Positions 57,364-64,000 of a stretch of 64,000 bases of DNA are shown piece after piece. This DNA comes from JAGWBF01 sp963663025. GTDB lineage: Bacteria; Chloroflexota; Dehalococcoidia; Lucifugimonadales; JAGWBF01. The stretch lies in contig OY760073.1 of the NCBI GenBank assembly GCA_963663025.1, positions 2,046,001 to 2,110,000 on the forward strand, written 5' to 3'. Position 1 is the stretch's first letter; every line of letters begins with the position of its first letter. Below the pieces are notes generated by a model. That model ran no database searches. It was not told the DNA's origin and was given only the letters and a program-made list of their open reading frames with translations. The position numbers and the translations under genes are program-made.

Positions 57364-58659
57364 ATGACCACACGAGCGCCGTTTCTACGACAGGCCTACG
57401 GGGCTTACGCCCACAGGGACATTCCCGAGGAGGACGCAGACCTGGCCCACGTCGGGCCCGGCACTCCCCTGGGAGAGTACCTGCGCCGATTCTGGCAGCC
57501 CGTTGCCCTGTCTTCGGAGCTCAAGGATGTGCCCGTAAAGACCCGCATCATGGGCGAGGACCTGGTCGTGTTTCGCGACAAGAGCAACCGGGTCGGGCTG
57601 ATGGAGCTCCACTGCTGCCACAGGGGAACTTCCCTGGAGTTCGGGCTGGTGTCCGAGAAAGGTATCCGGTGCTGCTACCACGGCTGGCTGTTCGATGTGG
57701 ATGGCACCATCCTGGAGACGCCGGGCGAGCCGGCGGACAGCACCCTCAAGGACCGCCTATTCCATGGTGCGTACCCCGCACAAGAACATAAAGGCTTGGT
57801 GTTTGCCTACATGGGGCCGCCGGACAAGATCCCGCCCATGCCCAAGTACGACACCCTAACCATTGATGGGGAGCCGGGCTACCGGAAATGGGATGTGGAA
57901 GGGGGCAAGTTCCTCCTGCCCTGCAACTGGCTGCAGGTGAAGGAGAACAGCATGGACCCCATCCACACCGCCTTCCTTCACACCATTATCAGCGGCGCCC
58001 AGTTCACCGCCCAATTCGGCGTCCTGCCCGAGCTGGATTACATGGAAACCCCGACGGGCATGGTGTACATGGCAACACGGCGCATCGGCAACTACGTCTG
58101 GGTGCGCATGAAGGACTTCATTCTCCCCAGTCTTCACCAGGTTGCTCCTGACACCGAGGATGCCAGCCGCGCCCACGAGTTCGCCCGGCCGTGGCTGACC
58201 CAGTGGGGAGTGCCCGTGGACGACAACAATACCATGAACTACCGGCTCCGCCACTACACCGACGAGGAGTGGGAGCGGGGAGAAAAGCGTCCCCCGGTGC
58301 AGACCTTCGGCCAAGCCTGCGACCGGCCCTACGATGAGCGACAGCGGGTGCCCGGCGACTACGACGCCCAGATGAGCATCCACTGGGGCATGTCCCGCCA
58401 CGGACTGGAGCACCTGGCCGAGACGGACCGGGGCGTCATTACCTTCCGCAGGCTGATCCGCAACGGCATAGAGGCCGTGAAGCGCGGGGAAGATCCGCCT
58501 GGCCTGGTGCGGGACGGGGAGAAGATCATCCGCACCTACGCCAACAATACGGTCCGCGAGGTCGCTCCGGCCGCCACCGAGGAAGAGGACCGGGAGCAGC
58601 TCCGCACCATCGCCAGGGAAGTGGCCGAGCAGTACGTCAGCGAACCGCCGCCCCTGTAA
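57364..58659 (+). CDS. Rieske [2Fe-2S] aromatic-ring-hydroxylating oxygenase, alpha subunit
   Basis: About 431 residues. The Rieske centre is HCCHRGTSLEFGL (C-x-H) and CCYHGW (C-x2-H); the mononuclear iron site starts with ENSMDPIHTAFLH (two His), with a downstream acid likely. The open frame starts at 57274, but ATG 57364 is preceded by GGAGGAG. It would hydroxylate or O-demethylate an aromatic compound with electrons from a reductase not present here. No beta subunit is adjacent; the beta-type protein at 19570 may or may not be its partner. Such oxygenases can also be alpha-only. Confidence 0.9.
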   Translation: MTTRAPFLRQAYGAYAHRDIPEEDADLAHVGPGTPLGEYLRRFWQPVALSSELKDVPVKTRIMGEDLVVFRDKSNRVGLMELHCCHRGTSLEFGLVSEKGIRCCYHGWLFDVDGTILETPGEPADSTLKDRLFHGAYPAQEHKGLVFAYMGPPDKIPPMPKYDTLTIDGEPGYRKWDVEGGKFLLPCNWLQVKENSMDPIHTAFLHTIISGAQFTAQFGVLPELDYMETPTGMVYMATRRIGNYVWVRMKDFILPSLHQVAPDTEDASRAHEFARPWLTQWGVPVDDNNTMNYRLRHYTDEEWERGEKRPPVQTFGQACDRPYDERQRVPGDYDAQMSIHWGMSRHGLEHLAETDRGVITFRRLIRNGIEAVKRGEDPPGLVRDGEKIIRTYANNTVREVAPAATEEEDREQLRTIAREVAEQYVSEPPPL

Positions 58660-58698
58660 TGCCCTCATCCCAGCCTTGCTCGCACTGGGCGCGCATTT

Positions 58699-58728
58699 CG
58701 TCATTGCGGCGAAGGCCGCAATCCAGGA
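58699..58728. repeat. Palindromic repeat, family B core
   Basis: CGTCATTGCGGCGAAGGCCG then CAATCCAGGA; perfect stem ATTGCGGC / GCCGCAAT with loop GAAG. Confidence 0.75.
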
Positions 58729-58775
58729 CGGAGCGCTGCCGGGTTCCAGGATGACTCTATCGCGATGACGGGCCA

Positions 58776-59045
58776 GTCCGTTCGTACTGAGGGAAATCGA
58801 AAGGCGAACTGGGAAGGGGCAACGCCTGTCGTCACACCACTTTTTCGACGTTCCCGCGAAAGCGGGATCCTACCGCGGCTCAGTTCCGGATGTCCGTTCG
58901 GCCTGAGGGAAATCGAAAGGCGAACTGGGAAGGGGCAACGCCTGTCGTCACACCACTTTTTCGACGTTCCCGCGAAAGCGGGATCCTACCGCGGCTCAGT
59001 TCCGGATGTCCGTTCGGCCTGAGGGAAATCGAAGGGCGAACGGAT
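58776..59045. repeat. 116-bp direct tandem repeat, two full copies and a partial third
   Basis: Units begin GTCCGTTCG at 58776, 58892 and 59008, exactly 116 bp apart, and are nearly identical. Each starts with a family A short element (GTCCGTTC ... GGCGAAC) and also holds TCCCGC GAAA GCGGGA, a 6-bp hairpin with a GNRA-type loop. The third unit stops after the family A part, whose end is GGGCGAACGGAT. This fills most of the 467-bp gap before hemW. Confidence 0.9.
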
Positions 59046-59126
59046 GGGCTGAGCCGAGGTTACGCAATGATCTCCGAAAGCGGGAGTGGCGGTAAGGGCG
59101 GACAAGGGGCTAGAGGGGCGAGGCCG

Positions 59127-60353
59127 CTAGTCCAGGAAGCGCATGAACACCTGGTTGCTGAGGAACAGGCTCCGCTCAGTCAGCCTCAGCACACCCCGGT
59201 CATTCTCCAGTAGGCCCTCCCGGACTAGCTCGCTGACCTCGTCTGCATAGACATCCCCGGGGAGCTGGCCGAAGCGTCTGCGAAAGCTTTCTTTATCGAA
59301 CCCTTCCAGGAGCCTCAGGCCCAACACCATGGTCTCGGCCATCGCTGTCCGCGTGTCGATAGTCTCGCTGCCAGCCAGCGGCCCTCGTTCCGCCAGCATC
59401 TCCCAGTCTACTCCCCCGTCGCAGGGCAATATGCTCGGCTCCCACTGGCGGGAGCGTTCGATGTAGAGACGGGGCGAGGTTACATCCCAGAAACGTCGCC
59501 CCCGCAGGGAGGAGTGGGCGCCCGGTCCGACACCTAGGTAGGGGCCATTCTCCCAGTAGGCCATGTTGTGGACGCACTGGCGCCCCGGCGTTGCCCAGTT
59601 GGAGATCTCGTAGTGGTCGTATCCTGCGTACTTCATAGCGTCCCTGGCGTGGCCGTACATGTCCGCGCACAGGTCAGGGTCGGGTGTGGGCAGGCTCCCC
59701 CCCTCTACCCACCGCTTCAGGGGAGTGCCCTCTTCCAGGATGAGGCAGTACAGGGAAAGGTGATCGGGCGTCAGGTCCAGGACCGACCCCAGGCTGTACT
59801 CCCACTGGTCCAAGGTCTGCTTAGGCAGCCCGTACATCAGATCGACGCTTATATTTGAGCAGCCGGCGGCGCGGGCCAGCAGGAACGCTTGCCTGGCCTG
59901 GTCCGCTGTGTGGCGTCGCCCAAGCATCTGCAGAAGGCCGTCGTCCAGGGCCTGTACGCCGATGCTGAGGCGGTTCATGCCCAGGGACAGCATTGACTCC
60001 AGGAAGGCGGTCGTTACGTCGCCTGGGTTGGACTCCAGGGTGATCTCGGCGTCGGCGCCCACCTGGAAGCTGGCGCGTATCGCATCCAGGATGGCCACGA
60101 TCTGACCCGCGGCCATGTAGGAAGGGGTGCCTCCCCCGAAGAAGATGGTGTTGGCCCTGGGATGCTCCAGCAGCCCGCCCCACAGTCGGATCTCTCGGAC
60201 GAGGGCATCCACGTACGGGGCTTTCAGGTCCTCGATGCCCTGATAGGTGTTGAAGTCGCAGTAGGGGCACTTGCTAAGGCAGAAGGGCACGTGCACGTAG
60301 AGGGAAATGCCGTCGGGATACCCGGGGCGTTCGGGTTGGGCCGGAGGTGCCAT
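59127..60353 (-). CDS. hemW: Radical SAM heme chaperone HemW
   Basis: 408 residues. VPFCLSKCPYCDFNTY gives the CxxxCxxC radical-SAM cluster (the residue after is CDF, typical of HemW rather than HemN), TIFFGGGTPSYM the SAM site, SIGVQALDDGLLQMLGRRHTADQA the HemN family block, and VHNMAYWENGPYLGVGPGAHS contains the heme-binding HNxxYW of HemW. It probably delivers heme to respiratory enzymes and is not a coproporphyrinogen oxidase. It follows the YchF-like gene by 6 bp. Confidence 0.92.
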   Translation of the reverse strand: MAPPAQPERPGYPDGISLYVHVPFCLSKCPYCDFNTYQGIEDLKAPYVDALVREIRLWGGLLEHPRANTIFFGGGTPSYMAAGQIVAILDAIRASFQVGADAEITLESNPGDVTTAFLESMLSLGMNRLSIGVQALDDGLLQMLGRRHTADQARQAFLLARAAGCSNISVDLMYGLPKQTLDQWEYSLGSVLDLTPDHLSLYCLILEEGTPLKRWVEGGSLPTPDPDLCADMYGHARDAMKYAGYDHYEISNWATPGRQCVHNMAYWENGPYLGVGPGAHSSLRGRRFWDVTSPRLYIERSRQWEPSILPCDGGVDWEMLAERGPLAGSETIDTRTAMAETMVLGLRLLEGFDKESFRRRFGQLPGDVYADEVSELVREGLLENDRGVLRLTERSLFLSNQVFMRFLD

Positions 60354-60359
60354 GGTGGC

Positions 60360-61457
60360 CTACACGTTGAACAGGATGTTCATTACGTCGCCATCCTGCA
60401 CCACGTAGGACTTGCCTTCAAGCCTGAACCGGCCCTCCTTCTTCACGTTGGGGATGGACCTCCACCGGGCTAAATCGTCGTAGGTCACCACCTCTGCCCT
60501 TATGAAGCCTCGCTCCATGTCTGTGTGTATCTTGCCGGCAGCTCCGGCTGCCTCAGTGCCCGCCCTGACTGTCCAGGCCCGCACCTCGTCGGGACCCACG
60601 GTGAAGAAGGAGATCAGCCCCAGCAGCCGGTACGATTCACTCACAACCATATCCAGGGCCGGCTCTCCAACATTCATGCTGCCCCGGAATTCGGTTTCAT
60701 CGTCAGGCGGGAGCTGGGTCAGCTCCATCTCCAGCTTGGCGCAGAGGCTCAGGGCCGAGACCATGGACGACTCTGGGTCTGCCTGCAGCCACGGCAATAG
60801 GTCGGGCTGGCCATCCCGTTCCTGTTCGTCGGCATTGAAGACCAGGAGCAGGGGTTTGCCGGTAAGGAACTGGTAGTTGGAGAGTAGGGCATGCTCGTCG
60901 GTGGACAGATTCTGCTCCCGCAGGGGCGCTCCTCCTTCCAGCTTTTCCCTGACCCTGCCCAGCAGTTCCGCTTCCTTCAGCAGGTTGTCCCGCTCGGCGG
61001 AGCGGGCGCCCTTCAGCGCTGAGTCGATACGGTCGATGCGCCGTTCCAGGATCACCAGGTCCGAGAGAGCCAGCTCTTCCTGCATAGCTTCCGCATCCCG
61101 CATGGGGTCCACGCTGCCCGACACATGGGCTACCGCGGGGTCATGGAAGGCCCGCACGACGAGGATAAAGGCGTCGGCGCCCTGGAGCAGGTTCAGATAC
61201 TGGCCTCCGATACCCTGCCGTTCGCCGCCATCAGCAACCGCCGGCACATCCCAGTAGGTGACCTCGGCATGGACAACCTTCTTGGGATTGTAAATGCCGG
61301 CCAAGGTGTCCAGCCGAGCATCATGCATGCGGGTGGTCCCCACCAGGACATCCTGGCGGGAACTGCCCGCAGCAGAAGCCTCGGACCTGCCACGGGTCAA
61401 AGCCGATAGCAGGGTGCTCTTGCCGCTTTGGGGGAAGCCAATGATCCCGATTTCCAC
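60360..61457 (-). CDS. YchF-type Obg-family ATPase, divergent
   Basis: About 366 residues with GTPase domain, coiled insertion and TGS/DUF933 C terminus (FFTVGPDEVRAWTVRAGT, GFIRAEVVTYDDL, YVVQDGDVMNILFNV). The nucleotide loop is GFPQSGKST where YchF has GLPNVGKST; the switch motif reads DVPA where DxxG (DIAG) is expected; LVFNADE keeps the N-x-x-E that makes YchF prefer ATP. So the fold is clear but two key loops differ and it is better called a YchF paralogue than YchF. GTG 61455-61457 gives the family start; a GTG at 61491-61493 is also open. Confidence 0.88.
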   Translation of the reverse strand: MEIGIIGFPQSGKSTLLSALTRGRSEASAAGSSRQDVLVGTTRMHDARLDTLAGIYNPKKVVHAEVTYWDVPAVADGGERQGIGGQYLNLLQGADAFILVVRAFHDPAVAHVSGSVDPMRDAEAMQEELALSDLVILERRIDRIDSALKGARSAERDNLLKEAELLGRVREKLEGGAPLREQNLSTDEHALLSNYQFLTGKPLLLVFNADEQERDGQPDLLPWLQADPESSMVSALSLCAKLEMELTQLPPDDETEFRGSMNVGEPALDMVVSESYRLLGLISFFTVGPDEVRAWTVRAGTEAAGAAGKIHTDMERGFIRAEVVTYDDLARWRSIPNVKKEGRFRLEGKSYVVQDGDVMNILFNV

Positions 61458-61522
61458 GATCAGTAAGCATACAAGCTGCTGCTGGAGGCCCACAAGGGCC
61501 GGGAGAAGCCCGTCGGCTTGTC

Positions 61523-62686
61523 CTAGGTGGCGCTCCGCCGTCCCCTTCCAAGCCGGTAGCTCAGGAACAGGAACCCGGCTATTGCTCCCACAAAGAGCAC
61601 GCTGCCAACCACGATAGCGACGATGATGGCCACGCTGGGGCCTCCCGGCTCCACCAGGTTGACATCCACAAATGCGTCGGGGTCGTCCAGGTACTCCAGC
61701 TCTTCCTCATTCAGGGCCGTGCCTTCCTGGAAGCTCTTGGACACCACATCGCCGATAGATTCGACTGCCGCAAGGGCGCCCCGGAAGTCTTTCCTGAGGA
61801 CCCTAAATGCGACGTACGCCCGCTCCTCCCCGTCGTCGATGGTGACGACAACCTGTTCCAGCTCCCCTCCAAGTCTCGCCACCAAGGCCTTGATCTCCTC
61901 CGTAGATGCGGCAACATCGGTGGATTCCAGGTGCAGACCCGCCGACGGCGGTGTGCCAGTGCTGACCTTGGAGAACAGGGAGATGTGAATGATGGACAGG
62001 TCTATCCTGCTCTGGAGGAAGTTGATCTGCCCCTGGAGCCTTTCGATCTGGGAACGCACACGGCTGAGCTCCCGCTCTATTCCCAGGACGTCGGCCACGC
62101 TGTCCGCCCTCTCCAGCAGCGCGAGCAGGCTCTGTTCCTCCCGGATGGATGCGTTGAGACGGGCCTTCAGGTCGATGAACTCCTCGGTGACATCTTCGCT
62201 GCTGATGTGCTGGCTGGGCACGTCACCCAGCCAGGAAAGCTGCTCCAGGGCCGCATCGAACCGGTCTTGGGGCACCCTAACGGTTATGCTTGCGCTCTGC
62301 CGGCTCCCCACGCCCGACGTGGACAGGGTTACTATGAAGCCTCCGTGGGCCTCGGCGATCACCCTGACGCCGGCTGTCGCCTCGGGCACCACATCCACCT
62401 CTATGGACATGGATGCGGTGGATATCACATCTCGCTGGTCATCCTGAAACTCGGCAGTCGATGACTCCACCGCCAGCTCCTTGGCTTCAGCCTCGAAGGC
62501 GCCCGACATAGCCATCTCCGTCTCCATCGCTTCATCAAAGCGGGCCATGCGGTCGTCGCTGGCATCGGCAAAGTCCATGTTCAAAGAGAGCAAGCCTGAG
62601 GACTCTTCCTGCGGCGCATCGCTCCCCCCACAGGCGAATGAAAATATAGTGAGGGCCATCAGCGCCAACAGAAACAGCTTCTTCAT
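61523..62686 (-). CDS. DUF4349 lipoprotein with C-terminal membrane anchor
   Basis: 387 residues. MKKLFLLALMALTIFSFACG is a lipoprotein signal with Cys19. DUF4349 occupies about 95-350: ISTASMSIEVDVVPEATAGV, GGFIVTLSTSGVGSRQSASITVRVP, then a coiled coil (SIREEQSLLALLERADSVAD ... RSQIERLQGQINFLQSRIDL). A transmembrane helix (VAIIVAIVVGSVLFVGAIAGF) and a basic tail close the protein. Surface-exposed, with both ends membrane-held; function unknown. Lgt substrate by inference. Confidence 0.88.
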   Translation of the reverse strand: MKKLFLLALMALTIFSFACGGSDAPQEESSGLLSLNMDFADASDDRMARFDEAMETEMAMSGAFEAEAKELAVESSTAEFQDDQRDVISTASMSIEVDVVPEATAGVRVIAEAHGGFIVTLSTSGVGSRQSASITVRVPQDRFDAALEQLSWLGDVPSQHISSEDVTEEFIDLKARLNASIREEQSLLALLERADSVADVLGIERELSRVRSQIERLQGQINFLQSRIDLSIIHISLFSKVSTGTPPSAGLHLESTDVAASTEEIKALVARLGGELEQVVVTIDDGEERAYVAFRVLRKDFRGALAAVESIGDVVSKSFQEGTALNEEELEYLDDPDAFVDVNLVEPGGPSVAIIVAIVVGSVLFVGAIAGFLFLSYRLGRGRRSAT

Positions 62687-62807
62687 AGCGGGGTACTTCT
62701 TTCTTCGCGGCGGGTGCGCCGTCTCAGAAGCTAAGACGGGGGGACTCCCCGGAAAGTTCCCGGACCCCTACCACCCACGACAACTATCAGGCACTCTACT
62801 GCTAAGG

Positions 62808-63203
62808 CTACAGGCTGCCTTCTCCCTCATCCACTATGCGGTAGGTTGAATCGACGACCTTGGAGGGGCCGCCGTCGGGGGAGCTCCGGGATGATTTCGA
62901 TGAGGCCCTCCAGGGAGCGTACTCTCCCACTACGTGGGCCGGGGCAAACCTGATGAGAGCCCAGACGGCCAGCAGTAGCAAGAGAACGTCCTCGATAAGG
63001 CCAACGCCGAAGGGCAGCACATCGGGAACGATGCTGACCGGAATAACGAAATAGACCAGAGCCGTGGGGACAAGCAACCTCAGCAGCAACGGGACCCTGG
63101 AGTCGAAGGTGAGCTTCCACACCAGGTATGCGGTCCTGAGCATTCTGGGCAGGACGAGGGGGGACAGCATCAGAAGGATCTGAATGATCAATCGCCAAGG
63201 CAT
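62808..63203 (-). CDS. DUF1232 (YkvA-like) membrane protein
   Basis: 131 residues. LLLRLLVPTALVYFVIPVSIVPDVLPFGVGLIEDVLLLLLAVW contains the DUF1232 signature PxDxxPxxGxxED between two hydrophobic helices. The N-terminal hydrophobic helix gives three membrane segments in all. Charged C-terminal tail. Function of the family is unknown. Divergent from holA. Confidence 0.85.
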   Translation of the reverse strand: MPWRLIIQILLMLSPLVLPRMLRTAYLVWKLTFDSRVPLLLRLLVPTALVYFVIPVSIVPDVLPFGVGLIEDVLLLLLAVWALIRFAPAHVVGEYAPWRASSKSSRSSPDGGPSKVVDSTYRIVDEGEGSL

Positions 63204-63279
63204 CGAAGTTCCCTCAAGCTCTCTTCTTGATTATGGATTATAATCTTCCCCATCCTAACTTTGAAGCAGTGCCCTTGCC

Positions 63280-64000
63280 ATGCCCAGCTATGTGATCTAT
63301 GGCGACGGTTACCTGGTGTCCCATGCCCTCAAGGACATGGAGGTCCAGGTCGGCCCTCCCGAGTCCTTGGATGCCAACTGCCACCGCCTGTCCGGCGACC
63401 AAGCCCGCATGGCCGAGCTCAAGGGCATTTGCGCAGCCGTACCGTTCCTGGCTGACCGCCGCCTTGTGATCGTACAGGGCCTGCTGGAAGGCTATGAAGG
63501 TTCCTCCGGCGGGCGGCAGGGGGCTGGAGCCCAGGTTAGGCGAAGGAGCCAGGGAGGGCAGAACCGGAAGGACCTTGGGGAGTGGGCGGGACTTGCGGAG
63601 TACATTGGAGAGGAGATGCCTCCCACCACTCTCCTGGTTTTCGCCGAACCCAAACTGGCCCACAACAACCCCCTCCTGTCCAGCCTTCAGGGTGTATGCC
63701 AGGTACAGGAGCACCCGACTCCGTCGGGGGAAGGGCTGTCCAGGTGGATCCTGAAGACCGCCAACGACAAGGGCGCCCAGATAACGCCGGGAGCCATCCG
63801 CATCCTCGGGCAGCTTATCGGCAGCAACCTGTGGATGCTGGACAACGAGCTGGAGAAGCTGGCCCTCTACGCCGACGACTCCTCCATCCAGGAGTCCCAC
63901 GTCAATCTTCTGGTCTCGGAGGCGAGGGAATCCAGCATATTTGCCGGGGTGGATGCCCTGCTGGATGGGCGGCCCAGCAACTGCCTAAAGATCATGCACC
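63280..64000 (+). CDS. holA: DNA polymerase III delta subunit, 5' part
   Basis: At least 240 codons, running off the window end. MPSYVIYGDGYLVSHALKDM is the usual YGxDxxL start, MAELKGICAAVPFLADRRLVIVQGL follows, then TTLLVFAEPKLAHNNPL, KGAQITPGAIRILGQLIGSNLWMLDNELEKLALYA and SIFAGVDALLDG. Delta is the clamp-loader wrench that opens the beta ring. About 60 residues between LEGYEG and GEWAG are Gly/Arg/Gln-rich and look like a lineage-specific insert. The start ATG lies 74 bp from the divergent DUF1232 gene. Confidence 0.93.
   Translation, partial: MPSYVIYGDGYLVSHALKDMEVQVGPPESLDANCHRLSGDQARMAELKGICAAVPFLADRRLVIVQGLLEGYEGSSGGRQGAGAQVRRRSQGGQNRKDLGEWAGLAEYIGEEMPPTTLLVFAEPKLAHNNPLLSSLQGVCQVQEHPTPSGEGLSRWILKTANDKGAQITPGAIRILGQLIGSNLWMLDNELEKLALYADDSSIQESHVNLLVSEARESSIFAGVDALLDGRPSNCLKIMH

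Noticed and set aside
58776..59045. CRISPR array
   Set aside because: The whole 116-bp unit is repeated with no variable spacers and there are no cas genes.
59127..60353. Oxygen-independent coproporphyrinogen III oxidase HemN
   Set aside because: The CDF context after the radical-SAM cysteines and the HNxxYW motif indicate the heme chaperone HemW.
61523..62686. Functional link of the DUF4349 lipoprotein with the sortase cluster
   Set aside because: They are 13 kb apart with housekeeping genes between and no sorting signal in the lipoprotein.

Overview
The window reads as a high-G+C chromosomal segment of a free-living bacterium. My best guess is a Chloroflexota lineage of the Dehalococcoidia/SAR202 type. 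That is inferred from gene content: a xanthine-dehydrogenase-family operon, two luciferase-like flavin monooxygenases, separate Rieske alpha and beta subunits, a SMP-30-like lactonase, a large Bacillus-type SRP RNA, a T-box in front of the trp genes, and many small palindromic intergenic repeats. No rRNA, tRNA, CRISPR array or insertion sequence was recognised.

Layout. 1-11.2 kb: haloalkane-dehalogenase-like 3' end, class V aminotransferase, degenerate SDR, then a long minus-strand run with its own promoter: XDH-type FAD, Fe-S and molybdopterin subunits, XdhC, a MocA-like cytidylyltransferase, metF, acpS and nnr. 11.2-13.3 kb: back-to-back promoter, rpsP (frameshifted here), khpA, rimM, SMP-30 lactonase. 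13.3-18.8 kb (minus): two tiny desulforedoxin-like proteins missed by size cut-offs, an LLM flavin enzyme, panC, panB, a DUF2520 dehydrogenase and a P1 peptidase. 19-25 kb: small Cys/HTH regulator with a tandem operator, Rieske beta subunit, dxs, ispH, dinB-like, galU. 25-32 kb (mostly plus): SRP RNA, rsmA, ispE, lgt, an LLM enzyme, folD, queA. 32-37.7 kb (minus): a trp operon (trpE, trpG, NYN gene, trpD, trpC, VOC protein) behind a tRNA-Trp T-box with a clear promoter. 37.7-45.7 kb: an accessory block of a PD-(D/E)XK nuclease and two DNA methyltransferases, start-stop coupled to fumC, then a divergent SF2 helicase-nuclease fusion. 45.9-48.7 kb: surface-protein block (collagen-stalk trypsin-like lipoprotein, sortase, 49-residue membrane peptide, zinc ribbon). 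48.8-64 kb: rpoD, dnaG, a small unknown, MFS transporter, plsC, cmk, PAP2 phosphatase, cvpA, HNH nuclease, Rieske alpha subunit, a tandem-repeat intergenic region, hemW, a divergent YchF, DUF4349 lipoprotein, DUF1232 protein and the 5' part of holA.

How they fit together. Dxs, IspE and IspH cover three MEP-pathway isoprenoid steps. PanB and PanC with the DUF2520 enzyme look like pantothenate synthesis with a possible non-orthologous ketopantoate reductase. The trp genes are controlled by tRNA charging. XdhC and the MocA-like protein would mature the molybdenum hydroxylase encoded upstream of them. Lgt would lipidate the collagen-like protease and the DUF4349 protein. The strongest candidates for something new are the fumC-coupled two-methyltransferase restriction cassette beside the helicase-nuclease, the collagen-stalk protease near a sortase with its companion membrane peptide, the tandem desulforedoxin minigenes, and the regulator with phased operators.
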